Assembly (NCBI GenBank): GCA_032718475.1
Contig: JAUCBJ010001929.1
Coordinates: 1 to 64,000, forward strand
Length of the DNA stretch: 64,000 nucleotides
Reading direction: 5' to 3'
Origin: Nemertoderma westbladi
Taxonomy: Eukaryota; Xenacoelomorpha; Nemertodermatida; Nemertodermatidae
The notes below the pieces were generated by a model, which worked only from the letters and a program-made list of their open reading frames with translations, was not told the origin of the DNA and did not search any database. The first letter of the stretch is position 1, and each line of letters begins with the position of its first letter. The translations under genes and the position numbers were made by a program. Positions 1-12,840 of this stretch are shown here, piece after piece.

Positions 1-70
1 ACTATATTCATCAAATATTATTGTAGGTGTTCCTTATAATAGTTGCTGGCTTCATATCCATTATAACTGC

Positions 71-1024
71 TTAGTTTGACTTTTTAAAAGAAATATCTTC
101 GACAATATTTCCAGACATTAAATCCTTCACCTTTTGGCCAACATTTTTGGCATCATATGCTTTAGAACTACAGTGTGCACTCATCCCAGTAGCAATGCTC
201 ACCAATGCATTATCTGGTCTAAATGGATTTCTCTGAACTAAGTACTCTAGTATCTCCTCTGTATCACTCGCATCTTCAACAATTCTTGATTTCATAGAAT
301 CCTTGTGTTGTTCATTACTTTTTAATGTAACACTAGTTAAGTTCTTGCCTTATTAACTTCAGCACAAGCTGGTGCAGAAAGAACCCATGTAAGTCATTGA
401 GTTTCAGTCAATCCACAACCTCTTATCAAGCCAATGGTTGTTTTAATGCTATGCATTAGGCACTGCTCTATCACTAAGCCTGGGGACAGCCCTGCCCTTT
501 TTCTGTCAGATATACAAACTATATTGAGACCCTTTGAGAAATGTTGGTTATACCCTTTTGGGTGTTGTTCTTCTAATTTAAACATATTTTTGCAGATATA
601 GGTAAACAGATTGTAGGTACATGTTGTGCCCTGAAGCTGCAAAGTAACATGTTATGAAGTGCTTGCAAATGGAGGTCCCAGTTTCCGATCCTTTCAGCTT
701 TTAGAAATGTTTTAAGAATTTCTACCATCTCCATATGTTGGAACCACAGTTTAGCAGTCTTGCAGGTGTCCATGGATTGTTTATTCAAATCAAGCAATCT
801 TTGTGCAAATTTAAGACAATTATTACTTTGCATATCATAAATGGATAACTTTCTTCTAGTATATTATCAAATATGTCAGAATTGATGAGCCACGTTCCCG
901 GGTCAAGAATACATTCTTGCAGATCTGCATCAACAGTATTATTTAATATGCAGATGGAAATCTCCCAGGTACATTCCAGATCAATGCCTTCCCTATAAAT
1001 GGCGATTTGCACATGCACATCCAT
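71..1024 (-). pseudogene. Decayed transposon-associated conserved gene (unnamed invertebrate family)
   Basis: Read on the - strand, successive frame fragments follow one another in the order of a protein family I remember from many invertebrate genomes, where it occurs in many near-identical copies: a block with FLKAERIGNWDLHLQAL (about 725-675), a block with LVIEQCLMHSIKTT and GCGLTETQ (about 490-400), then SRIVEDASDTEEILEYLVQR and a C-terminal DISFKKSN (about 290-71). At least three frame changes and an in-frame stop near 340-350 interrupt it, so it is a pseudogene. The function of the family is unknown to me; its copy number suggests a passenger of a mobile element. The N-terminal limit is uncertain. 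Confidence 0.55.
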
Positions 1025-1235
1025 GTGAGCAGCTTCAGGCCCTGATGCTACCTGGACGTCTTCAAATGGGGTAGCCAGCCTTTACATCCACTGTTGTGGA
1101 TATGTTTGGCCCCTTTAGTGTTTGCAGAGGCTACTGTACAAACACTAAAGTAATGAGATGAATACCATCAGTAGAGAATTTGGTAAGATAAACATTAATA
1201 CTAATGCAATCGACTACATTCAACGATTAGGGTAA

Positions 1236-1837
1236 CACCCTCTGCGGGGCGCAAGATTCGACTGCTACTCGTGCGATTTATTGCGCAGTCTACTCGTTTA
1301 GCTATCTTGAAGAATAAGAGTTCATTCTCATCGGGAATCTATCCTTCCGACCACTTAACTCCACGACGGGCAAGTCTACTCAGAGTGGCAACAAAGTTGA
1401 AAAAGGAAGGACGGATCCGAGCCGCCTACTCACACAACAGCACGGTGTTTAATTTTAAGACGAGCGACTCTGCGCCAATCAAGATATCGACTCTGGTCGA
1501 CGTCCAACGTATTAATGAGTCTTCAACCCTGACAGAAATCCCGCAGAGAAATGTATCTCGATGAGATTCCAAAGAACCTGCTGGAGCTGGACCTACCGCC
1601 CTTCGCGCTTCGCAAAGGAGACTAGCCAAAGGAAATAAAAAAGGCGGGACCGCTGAACACTACGATACTGCAGCGACGGACGGGAATAACGAGATTAGAG
1701 ATTCCGAATCGCAGTTTGTCACGGATATCGATGAATCGATCATCGAGGAATCCATCAACGCGTCCCGAGCATCCAAATCGCTAAACTCCACGCAAATGAG
1801 TAACTCTTTCGAGGTCGAAGGAATGTATCCCAATTAA
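1236..1837 (+). pseudogene. LINE ORF1 fragment (end of RRM plus C-terminal domain)
   Basis: One frame with a single internal TGA (1562-1564) covers the C-terminal half of an ORF1-type nucleic-acid-binding protein. The LLLVRFIAQSTRLAILKN block matches the last strand and helix of the ORF1 RRM, and SDHLTPRRASLLRVATKLKK with AYSHNSTVF matches the C-terminal domain that follows. After the stop the frame stays open as an acidic, Ser/Asn-rich tail to the TAA at 1835-1837. The 5' part is missing, so no start is assigned. It lies 326 bp upstream of an ORF2 of the CR1/L2 group in the same orientation, the normal order for such a LINE, so both probably belong to one old copy. RRM assignment is by pattern only. 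Confidence 0.6.
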
Positions 1838-2163
1838 TTAGGAATTCTCATTCATATTAACTCTGATTAATGCGACTGTTGAATTAATAAATAAAATATT
1901 TAAAAAAATTATTAAAATAATACAAAAATGTTGAAATAATATATAAATCTAATAATAATACGGATATATATATACTGGATTAAATAAAAAATTAAGTTAC
2001 TTTCTATACGACAATGAAAAATTAAATACCAGCGTTATTTTCATTTTGAATTTCTTTTTTTTTTGGTACTTAGTAATGTTTATTATTATTTTTTTTCTTA
2101 ATTATCTATAGGCATGGCAGAGTTTGGAATTAGGATATTTTTAGAAACAAATAATTTAAGCAA
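1838..2163 (+). other. Spacer between LINE ORF1 and ORF2
   Basis: AT-rich sequence without an ORF of note. A T-tract (about 2048-2061) and TATATATA-type runs are the only visible structure. Confidence 0.4.
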
Positions 2164-4380
2164 ATGACTGAAACGAGAAATACACAAATAAATAAAAATT
2201 ATTTAGACAAAACTTGTTCATTCTGCTACTCGGGTTTTAATCGGAGTGATTTTCAATTGTATTGTGTTTTATGTAACAATATTTATCATATGCCATGTGG
2301 TACATATCTCTCAAAATTGGATCTAAATGAACTAATAAATTCAAAATGTTTCCTAGGTCATTATTGTATTTATTGCTACAATGAAATCTTTCCTTTTACC
2401 GGTATTTCGAATGATGATTATGATGTTTTCGAATGTGAACCTAATACTATAGTGCCAAATAACTTTCAAAATCCAAAGTTCGTATCTATAGACCCAGACA
2501 GCAATATTCTCAACGCAGCCAGATTCAGCGATTATTATTATACTGATATGCGCTTTAACAATGAATCCCAAAGAGTTAACGCTAAATCTAATTTCTCTAT
2601 CTTTCACCTAAACTGTAGGAGTCTAAATAACAACCTACCGACTACTACTAACTTCCTTGCTACGCTAGACCAGCAGTTTGACGTGTTAGCCTTCTCGGAG
2701 ACTCTAGTGGGTGCGAAAGACAGTAAAAGTAATCTCAACTTGGACGGTTACGGAGAGCCACTACTGACTAACAGACCCAACGGACGGACTTCCGGTGCTG
2801 GGTGGGGCATAGGTTTATATATTAAAAATTGCTTATCTTACACTGAACGCCCAGATTTACAAATAGATGATACTTTGGATAGAAATAAAACGAAATAAAA
2901 ATAAAAAAATCTAATAGTAGGTGCGGTAGGTATACCGCCCCTCTTCAGTGAAGTTTAATGTGTTTCATGAAAAATTAGAGCTTATTTTTCAAAAGCTAGC
3001 CACTACAAAATCTGACATAGTAATAACGGGTGACTTCAATGTAAACCTAACAAAACAGACTAATGAATCTATCCAATATCTCCAGACTGCTTCAACCTTT
3101 GGTTATACACAACTCACTAAAAATCCTATACGGTGCCAACTCTACATTAGATCACATATTGACTAATTTAACCACAGCCGTTAACACGTTGGGGGTATTT
3201 TTATCAGATTGTGGAAGTACCGACCATTTAGCAAACTTTGCACTCTTTCATGATTATTCCGAATTTTTTGACCAAAAGGTAACACGCGAAATATTCGATT
3301 ACTCAAAATTTAACGAAAATTCCTTTGAAAAAGATTTCTGCTCACCAAACATGTTTGATTACCGATCTGAAAATGTTCCCTCTGATTTAAAATTCGAAAA
3401 TTTCTATAATATGTTTAGTGATTTATGCAATAAACACCTTCCCACAAAAACTGTACCAATTAGAAAACTTTCTCTTGGATAACGGAAGGCTTATTAAAAT
3501 CAATTTTACATAAAAACAAGCTTTTTTCAAATTATGTCAAAGCGCCTACCATTATGAATATAATGAAAAAAATTATAAAAAATACCGGAATAAACTTGGC
3601 ATAGTGCTCCGAGACACCGAAAAGATTTTACTGCACGAAATTTCAGGATACTGCGGGAAATATGCGAAAGACTTGGCGCATCATAAATAACGTGCTAAAC
3701 AAAGGACAGAAAACCTCCTTCCGTAATAAAATAAATTGCAATAATACTGGTGGTACTGAAACAACATCATACCCTATCAAAATAGCAACCATTTTGAATG
3801 AGCTCTTCTCTTTTATTGGTCAAAAATTTGCGCAAAATATACCCCACTCAGCACGTTCGCCAATTCGCAAATTCGCCAATCCGTCACCGACACTCTAAGT
3901 CGTTTTCACTAATAGAAACGTCCACTGCTAAAGTTCATTACTACCTACTAAGCCTAGACTACAGCTCAGCATCAACGACTCCTTCCCTACTAGACTTATC
4001 AGATTGTAGCTGAGCCACTCGCCCATCACTTAACTTTCCTAATAAACCTCTCTATTAAATCTGGACATTTCCCATCATATTTACAAACAGCAAAGGTGAT
4101 ATCGAGTTTCAAAGGAAATGACCCATTAGATCCAAATAATTATAGACCTATCTCGCTACTTCCCATTTCCAGTAAAATATACGAAAAAATAATTTATGTA
4201 CAACTTCAAAATTATCTGGATCGCTTTTCAAAACTAACACCCTGTCAATTTGGTTTTCGGAAAAATACTTCCACTTTCTCTGCTGCGATTTTAACTGTAA
4301 CAGAAAAATTAAGTAAGTTATAGATTCCAAATCATCCAGTTACTCAATATATATTGATCTCAAAAAAGCATTCGACAATC
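2164..4380 (+). pseudogene. LINE ORF2 (zinc finger, endonuclease, partial RT), CR1/L2 group, truncated
   Basis: Starts at ATG 2164. Residues 18-85 carry a PHD-like Cys/His pattern (CSFCYSGF, CVLCNNIYHMPC, CIYCY), followed by an AP-type endonuclease: FSIFHLNCRSLN, FSETLVG, a GLYIKN block, then GDFNVNL (about 3030) and DHILTNL in further frames. RT sequence begins with NNYRPISLLPISSKIYEK (about 4136) and CQFGFRKN, and stops just after the first catalytic block IDLKKAFDN (about 4355-4380), where unrelated sequence begins. Several frameshifts and stops (for example after 2898 and 3482) make it a pseudogene. Domain order matches the intact LINE ORF2 at 59954-63244, though the sequences are clearly different subfamilies. 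Confidence 0.8.
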
Positions 4381-4389
4381 TTAGCTGGA

Positions 4390-5809
4390 ATGAATCGCTC
4401 AGTGGTGCGTCTAGTTACTGACCGCCATGGTGGAGGAGTGCTTCAGCCCAAATCGCAAGCTGAAGGAGAGCCTCTAGGTGTTACTGTGTGCGATGTGCTT
4501 ACCAGGAAACACCCACCACAGATGCCTGTTTCCACGGATTCATTTGCACAATCCACCAGTCCACCAGAGTTTGAGGGAGTTGACATAACCGGGCTCCCTG
4601 TCCTCAAGGTTGCGCGGACTCTCTCCGGAAGTGCTGGTCCAGTTGGTGGTGATTCCGAGCTCTGGCATACTCTGTTAACTCGCTATGATGCCCACAGCTC
4701 CCGCATCCGTGAAGCTGTGGCTGGTTTGGCTCGTCGTCTAGCCAATAGTATTGTTCCTTGGGGTGAGATACGTGCTCTGTGTGCGTGCCGTTTGATTGCT
4801 CTAGACAAGCAGCCTGGAGTCTGCCCCTTTGGGATTAAGGTGAGGTGCTCTATCGACTGCTGGCAAACTGTATTGCCTCCACCACTAAGATGGACATCAT
4901 CCAGGAGTGTGGAGCTGACCAACTGTGTGCTGGAATGAAAGCTGGGATCGAGGGCGCTGTCCACACAATGGCCTCTATCTTTGAGGATGACTCCACAGAG
5001 GGGATGTTGTTAGTAGAGGCCAGAAATGCGTTTAACACAATCAGTCACCCCACCGCATTGTGGAACTGCCGACTTTATTGGCACCGAGCATCTAGATTTC
5101 TGTACAACGCCTACAATGGCCATGCCGCACTATACATGTTAGACAGTGACACACCTATCTGGAGCCAGGAGGGCTGGACACAGGGTGATCCCCTTGCGAT
5201 GTATGGCTTTGGCTGTGCTACCCTACCACTCATCCGGGGTCTCAAAGACATTCACCCTTTGGTTAAAACTCATTTAACTGCAACCAGCTACAGTTCACCA
5301 CCAAGATCAATCATTGAGCCCGCGGATCACCCAACCAAAACAACAACGATTAACCCTGCTCATAGCAGCTCCATATCTACACTAATAACTGGCCAACAAT
5401 TCGACTCACAGAACCTCTCGCCCACACCCACTTTACCAATAAAAGGAGGTGACAACTCGCCACTGCCAGCTGCTCCTCAAGCTCCATTGATCCGATCGCT
5501 CCATTGATAGATCCGATGCCTCACAAGAGGCTCAGTGTCAGGCATGGTATACTGATATACTGATGATTGGTTACAAACCAGAACTAGCTAAAAGCTACCT
5601 TGTGGTTAAACCAAAGTATGAGAAATATGAACGAGCACTGTTTGGACCCAGTGGGGTTCAAGTTGTGACTGGCCACAGATTCCTTGGTGGATACATTGGA
5701 GATGAAGCTGGGCGCAAAGAGTTTGTTGACAAGAAGATGAAAGGCTGGGTTTCAAGTATCCAAAAACTGGCAGGGGTCGCCAATGTCTTCCCACAGACTG
5801 CTCACACTG
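4390..5809 (+). pseudogene. Left half of a GxTQGDPLAM-type reverse transcriptase gene
   Basis: Belongs to an RT family frequent in cnidarian and other marine invertebrate genomes. Visible blocks: LRTLSGSAGPVG-like segment (about 4615), CRLIALDKQPGVCPFGI (about 4786-4836), DQLCAGMKAGIEGAVH (4916-4965), MLLVEARNAFNTISH (5003-5048), SQEGWTQGDPLAM (5164-5202) and, after a low-similarity stretch, KSYLVVKPKYEK with GHRFLGGYIG (5590-5700). The block A aspartate appears as Glu (VEARN), and the position expected for YADD reads WYTDI (about 5544-5558), so the enzyme is dead as read. A frame change lies near 4840. The gene is cut at 5809 by the BEL element; its frame resumes at 18243, then again at 19221. 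Confidence 0.8.
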
Positions 5810-6777
5810 TGTAAAAGCTTTTGTGGGATATAACTGGCCCTTTTGCTTCGCAATCCAGTTTCCCTTAATGCGCTCAAATACTCTAAAGAAAAACTCCCTA
5901 ACTCAAATGATGCAAGCTACCGGCTGATTGGCTGATTTGCTGTACGTATGGCCTCTTTGTTCTGTTCGATCAACCAACCAGAGCAAGGTCAACCAAGCAG
6001 AGTGATTCATCCTGTGTGTTGGCTAAGGGCTGCAAAAACCCGAATAGTTCGGCATTTAGACATTCGTGGAATCTGTGGAATATGGAGCTCTGCCAATGAG
6101 AGCTTTTCCTCTTTGTGTTGAAAGCTACCTGCAACAGCTCACAGGGTTCAGTGTGTTGGTTTTTCCAGAGCCTAGAACATCGGCTATGGAATTATTCTGA
6201 ATTATTCCAACATTAGAACGACTTTAATTATAAGAACACATAACTGTTACCGACGGCACGGTACGGTACGAATCGGTACGGTACGGTACGGTCTGATGTA
6301 CGGCACGTATTGCACATTATTTACTGCTATTTACTGTTTGTTATTGATTGTATCAGTTGTTTACATATTGTTATTTGGAGAATAACGATAAACGATCAGA
6401 AACCCCGATCTTCTTGATACACTAAGGTTAGAGAGACCGGTTACATATAGCAATTGCGACTTATATTATCGTGGTTTGTAGTGAATTGAATGCTATTTTA
6501 TAGGCCCTACAAATGTCGGTTGCTATTCTCTTTATATATGATTAAAATCAGTGACTATCGGCAATTCAGTGTGCAGCGGTGTGCAATAGTCTGTATGTGC
6601 TTGTCCGCGTAACAAAGCATCTCCTAAAGAATGCGCCTTATGTGTAACTTATAATCCATTCCGTTGTGTTTAGTGTAAGCCATAGCTCTGTTTATATAGA
6701 TAGAGCGCCAAATTTATAGCCTAGAAGACATATAGATTTGGCGGATTAAACTGCCAAAGGTCTTAAAAGCGCGAACA
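5810..6777 (+). repeat. 5' LTR of the BEL/Pao element
   Basis: 968 bp, TG...CA ends. It contains a run of CGGTA-type pentamers at about 6253-6300. It lacks a segment of about 219 bp present in the 3' LTR after GAGCGCCA, so one of the two LTRs has had an insertion or deletion. Confidence 0.9.
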
Positions 6778-9055
6778 GTAACAGTTATTAATTCTGATTG
6801 CAGTGTAGGCAATAAATACAGTTTACTATTGTTCTGGTAAGAACAATAACGGTTATTGCTTCTTTATTGCCGTAAGCAATAAAGCTGAAGTACCGGTCGA
6901 ACGGTAACCTGTAGGCCTAACTACCTAACCACCGGAACCGGTACTTACAGCAGTATACTGGTATAGGTTCATCAGTATTATTTCGATTGTGATATATTGT
7001 ATATTGTAGGCTGTTAGGGGATTAGGGATTGATCACCCCTTATTCCTTTGCATGGTTTACTTATTTCTGTCAGTTTTATTTACTAGTAGGCTAATATTGA
7101 GCAGAAGACGTGTAAGCCTGCTCAGATCGTACAGATAATTTGTAGGCTGGATTGTTGTCTGACTATTGATAGGTCTGAACGGATTGCAGTGCATGTAGAG
7201 TGTATGTCCGATAAAGTGCCGGTTAGGAACGTAGGGGCAGCTAGAGCTGTAAGGTAAACCCCCCCCCCCCCCCGGAAAGAATAAGTCGTACTACTAGGTT
7301 AGAACGCATACTAACTAACCATTTCGGAGTCTGCATGTCCTGTAGTTTATTTAGGCTTGATAGTAGTCTGCCAGCGTTTTGTCTGTACTTTGTTTGTATA
7401 GTCTGTACAGGTACCGTACTATTTCTTATTCAGATAATTTATAGGCTAGATTGTTGTCTGGCTGTTGTTAGGTCTGAAGAGATTGTGGTGTGTGTAGAGT
7501 GTATGTCCGATAAAGTGCCGGTTAGGAAAGTAGGGGCATCTAGAGCTGTAAGGTAAATCCCCCCCCAAAAGAATAAGTCGTACTACTCGGTTAGAACGCA
7601 TACTAACTAACCATTTCGGAGTCTGCACATACTGTAGTTTATTTGGGCTTGATAGTAGTCTGCCAGCGTTTGGTTTGTATTTTGTTTGAGTAGTTTGTAC
7701 GGGTAGCGTAATATTTATTATTCAGAGTTTATGCGATTATTCGCAACATTCATACCCCAAGTTTATTCCTACAGTAATTGTGCTTGTTATACATACCGTT
7801 ATAGTTAAATTAACCCCGGTACTACATAAGGGCTGCTTGGCGTAGGTAAAGACTGGTGATTTTGTGCCCCGGTCACTCCAGCAGATGCCGTGGTTCCTTT
7901 AGCTGTACAAGTATTTCTAACTGCTAGTTATTTGTTGTACAAGTACTTGTACCTAATTTAGGGTTTAGTGTACAGTGCTTTCCGAAGGTAATTAGTGTGT
8001 AGGCAGTATATTTGTGTTGTAAAGTGGTTAATAGGCACGTTGGCTCTGGTAGGCCGCGGTAATTAACTTCCAGGTAGGGACACTCCGTGATACATAACGT
8101 AGTACTTATAGCGATACGGCTATAAGTCGTCAGACGGTGGTATTTTTCCTATCTGGACAACGCAATATATTTACTACTGGTTTATTATTTTCAAATACCG
8201 TAATATCCTGTCCGTTGTAATAACCAGATTTTCTAACCCTTTGTTAGGCTGGTTTGTAGATTCCCTGTAAAATTACCCTAAAAATTCGTATTTGTAATTT
8301 TTGTGTTTATTTAGAGATGGTAATCTCACCCCGAATTGTACGTAATTTGTAGTATTAAGTAACTTAGGTAAATTAGAATTATTTGTTTTAGTGTCCAACA
8401 AGTAGCACTTCACTGAGAGCGCACAGCTTCTGTGTAGTGACTCCTCCCCAGAAATAATAACATTTATTTCAAATATTGACAAAAACCCATTAAAACGGGT
8501 ATATATATTATAAATCAACTCAAACGATTTATAAATAGTAGGCCTGCCATACAACAACTAGGTCTCAATATCAGTTGGACTACTGCTCAAATAACGGTAA
8601 TAAAGTAAGTTAAAGTAACCAAGTAACCCCTAAAATTCAGAAATTCAATTATTCTAAAATAATTGATATACCGGTATTTACAATAGGCTTATTATATTTA
8701 TTTCTATAAATTTAGGCGGCAATTATACCGGTATTCTGTAATTAATTCTAGTCCATAATTATACTTATATATACTATAAGTGTAAGCTGTATACCGCTAT
8801 TCACGATAGGCCTATTATATATTTATATATATTTGTGCTGAAATTACATACCGGTATTCTGTGACAAATCTAGTCAGTAATAATACTTATATATATACTA
8901 TAAGTGTATACCGGTATTCTAATATATTGTGTATATATATCATGTTACATAGAGTAACGATATCGGTAATTAATTACTAGGCTAACAGTGATACTGAATT
9001 ACTAGACTTGCTTTAACTGTAATATAGCAGTAGGCATTCAACTGTACAAACCAAC
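6778..9055 (+). repeat. BEL leader region with 300-bp tandem duplication
   Basis: No convincing gene between the 5' LTR and gag. Roughly 7131-7430 is duplicated as 7431-7735: both copies carry GATAAAGTGCCGGTTAGGAA, a C-tract (about 7259-7274 and 7559-7566) and AATAAGTCGTACTACT. A second set of diverged short repeats built around ATACCGGTATT lies at about 8665-8925. Short ORFs here lie within the repeat and look incidental. The length is large for a leader and may hold packaging signals (inference). Confidence 0.7.
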
Positions 9056-12000
9056 ATGTCTGACACAAAGCAAAACCTGTCAGACAGTCTCCTAGATACA
9101 ACCATATGTGACCCAGACAGGAGTGTGGTACGTGTAGGACCGAAGTTCAACTCACCTCCTACTGTAAGAAAGATCATCCCTCCAGTAGTAATATCAGACC
9201 CTAGGCTAGTCCAACATCGTAGGTCTATCATAGGCACTCGAGCTCAGGTCAAGCGGGACCAAGAAGCAGCAGAACAGCAACTACCCGCAAGCCGAGAACT
9301 TATTTCTCAGCAGCCCGACAGCTCCAGTAGTGCAGATACTGTAGAGCTGACACCCGAGCGCGGAGCGAAGATGACTGATGCGGTTTATTCGGATCCCCTT
9401 CTCATCCTTCCTGCAGCCGTACTCACTAGGGTATTGATTGCGGTGGAAGAACACCAGATTGATTGGACGAGAAGTAAGCGATCGACCAAGGATAGTTATG
9501 CGGGATACACAAGGGAAGAACTGAAGTCTATTGTCGAGTCGCAATGGAACTTCCCCGGACCCGGACTCCCGTTTGACTTATCGGAAGCTGCCTGGGAAGA
9601 CATACACAGGATGGGAGTAACGAAAGAAACCATCGATCCAGCTGTGTGGAAGAGGTCAGCAGCAGGATACGTACAGGGATTCTTCAGCTCTATGGAGCGA
9701 TTAAAAGAGCAACTGTTTCAACAACCCCAAGGACCTCAAGAGCAGGGACAGCTGCTTTATCAAGTTAGAGAAAGAATTCTACGAATCAGGCTAATCTTAT
9801 CGGCCTTTGAGGAGGCTTCTAAAAGAAGACAAGACACGTCGTTGCAAGTTGCCGTAAAGACTTGGTTTCAACGGGTGGGTCTCCAGGTTCAAGGAACGGC
9901 TCAGTGGAAAGCTCAGCTGGATGAGCGCTCAACCCATGGAGAATCAACAGACGCTACATTTTCCCAAGTGGAAAGTGAAGTGACGGCAGAGAAACCGCAT
10001 AAGAGGGATGCCATTGACATCTATCTGTCGGACTATCAACGTTTTGTAGGAGATGAAGAGTTGAGGAGAAGGCTAGATGGACTTAGCCCTAATAGTGAAG
10101 GAGCCAAGCTTGTGTTGGACGCAATAGATGCGGATAGGATAGCTGCGAACCAAGCTACATTTGATGAACGCCTCCACATCACTAGGGTCCAAGAAGAACA
10201 AGTAAAGAAAAAACGTATAGAAGACAGAAAGACAGCGGCAGTGGCAGCAGCAGTGGCAGCGGCAGAAGTGGAAAGAAAAGCGACAGCGGCAGCGGCAGAG
10301 GTAGAAGCGGAAAGAAAGGCGGTAGAAGTGGAAAGAAAAGCGGCGGCGGCGGCAGCGGCGGCAGCGGCTGAGGCAGAAGCGGAAAGAAAGGCGGTAGAAG
10401 TGGAAAGAAAAGCGGCAGTGGCAGCGGCCGAAGCGGAAAGAAAGGCGGCAGTGGCAGCGGCAGAGGCAGTGGCAGAAGCAGAAAGGAGAGTGTCTGAAGA
10501 AACCACCCAACTAGAATTGGAAAACATTCAGGAGAATCAAGACTGCATAAATAAACAGTTAACAGCTAGTCAAATGCAGATGATGGGTCGATCAACTACC
10601 AAAAGACAGGGATATACATCATCTCAGGAAGGCGATACCACCGATCCTGAAGGCGGAGGAAATCGATCTCGCCTAAGCAGACGTAAAAGAATGTCCCACC
10701 GTCAGAAATTGCCTGATTTGCCCCCAGCTGTTAGAAGGCAACTAGCTAGCACAGACTTAGGTAGTACAGAACCCACAGACCAAATAATTAACATAGAAAG
10801 ACTCCCTACTATAGTAGATGAGCCTGAAATAATTAGGCCTGTTCTCGAAGCCACCCCTTCGGTGATAGAGACACCTGTACTCCCTGAACCTACCTCTAAA
10901 TTCCCTCTGCACAGCACGAAGCTACCTGTGCCCCACAGAACCACCCCTGAAATTGTTCATGTCCTGGACTCCGAGCGAAATATTCATGACTTGTCGCCCG
11001 TTGTCCCTCGTCCGCCCGCTACAACGTTGGCGCCTCCCGCTTCGGCGGTCGAGTGGGTAGATGAGGGACGACGGGAGATGGGTCTTCTGCTCGGACAGCT
11101 GAGGGAACAACATTCTCGCTCCTCTCAGCAGGCCCAGGAGATGGAGGGAACTGTGCAGCAGTTAAAGGGAACAATTAGAGAGAGTAGGTTAGAGTTGCAA
11201 GAAGTGCAGCAAAGTATCGCGTTAGAACGCGATAAATTAGTAAATACACAAAAGGGTATACCACCAACCCCGGTAACAATGTGTCAACCTGTTAGGTCTG
11301 AAGTATTTCATGCGCAAGGTGTGGAGCCTACACACATCTATACTGCTAGCGAAGTAGAAACTCCTATAGTAAACCCTATTAAGGGTAATTATAAACCTGT
11401 TGACAATGATATCCCATATAGACTTGATAATAATCCGAGAAATTTATATACCGATAACTCGATATTAAATAACACAATGGCCCAAGAAAGTTTTACGCGT
11501 CAAATGGCTAGAACCGAAGCCCGTCAAGCGGTAAAGGTGGGAGAGATCGTTAAGTTCAATGGAGATGAGATGAAATGGTTACTTTTAATGAATATTACAA
11601 AGATAACATACAAAACTATGTGCTATCTAACAGAGAGAAACTTAGATTCCTCATCGAGTGCTTGGAAGGATCTCCCAAGTTAATGGCGTTAAAGTTTATT
11701 GGACATCCAGATGGATTAAGACAAGTTTGGGATACCCTAAACATCAGGTATGGTAATAGGAATAACATAGCTAGGTATTTGTATGCAAAATTGGTAGCGC
11801 CCCGAAAATTCATTAGCAGCGGGATTATAGAGTTTTCCGATGAAATTCAGGAGATCTGTAGACAATTAGATTGGCTAGGTAAGTCTCATGAATATCAGAG
11901 TTCTATGGTTATTGGAGCCGTGGCCTCTACTTTACCGAAGGGTGGAGTAGGTACACGCTGGGATAAGAAAGTATTATATATGATGGAACAACAACGACGA

Positions 12001-12840
12001 GACCCTACCATGGCTGATCTCATGTCATTCTTAGATGGAGAGGTAAAATTACAGCTCCTAAAGCAGTCCAGAGAGAAGACACCGGAAAATAAGGTAAGTG
12101 AGAAACCCGTTTCTAGGAGAAAGGTAATACCAGTGTGTTATACCGACGACGGCGAAAGCCAGACTTCTCAAGGAGAGGATAGCGGGAAAGACACTGAAAG
12201 ATCTTACTATGACAACAAAGCGCCTAAGGACGTAAGTAAATTCAAGTCTCGAACCAATGACAGGAGAGAACAGGTAAGAAAAACTCCTACGTCCCCTAAG
12301 AGAATTCATGTAAGAAAGCCCGAGGAAAGAACGAGTGTGCACCACGTTACTCAAAGTAAGGTAAGTAACATCAAACCAAAATGTGTGCTGTGCGACGGGC
12401 CCCACCGTTTAAGTGCGTGTGATGAATTCCTGAGGAAATCACTAAAGGACAGACGTGAAGTCATGTGGGATAAGCGGTTGTGTTATAATTGCCCCAGACG
12501 AGGACACCAACGGCGAACCTGTTACTCCGACGCAAGGTGTGCAAAGTGCGGCGCAAAACATCATATCTTGTTGCACACGGAATTCGAACGAAACAGCCCG
12601 AGTCAGGTAAGTGAGTCCGAACTACATGTCCAATTCAGTGATGTGAACGACACTGAACAAAGTTCTGAGATGGAAGGATTCTATACGGATGAATTCTCCG
12701 ACAAAAACGAATCCTGTTACCTAATAAATACCGCAGTGTATCGAGCACTTATGTATGAGAAGGAAACCGACAGTGAGCTTCCCCTAACTACTCCTGACCG
12801 ACAACCATCTTGGAAAGCACCAACTTCCAACGTAGGAATC
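9056..12840 (+). pseudogene. gag: BEL/Pao gag with charged coiled coil and zinc knuckles; one frameshift
   Basis: ATG at 9056. Residues about 390-480 are a repeat-built Ala/Glu/Arg/Lys region (units like EVERKAAAA) predicted to form a long helix or coiled coil. The BEL gag core (DUF1759 type) starts at VKFNGDEMKW (about 11545) but the frame is broken near 11575-11580; the rest (NREKLRFLIECLEGSPKL, IRYGNRNNIARYL) continues in the next frame from about 11580 to the TGA at 12841-12843. Cys/His knuckles typical of BEL nucleocapsids lie at about 12379-12570 (CVLCDGPHRLSAC, CYNCPRRGHQRRTC, CAKCGAKHHILLH). Gag forms the particle and binds the element RNA in the cytoplasm. Apart from the single frameshift the frame is long and open, consistent with a young copy. 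Confidence 0.85.

Noticed and set aside
4354-4400. Continuous ORF joining LINE RT to the second RT family
   Set aside because: The frame crosses by chance; the protein families change abruptly near 4380, so it is a junction of two elements, not a fusion gene.
10036-10527. Long Ala/Ser- and Cys/Arg-rich ORFs on the - strand over the gag coil
   Set aside because: They are complements of the GCA/GCG repeat encoding the gag coil; composition follows from the repeat and there is no independent start or family.
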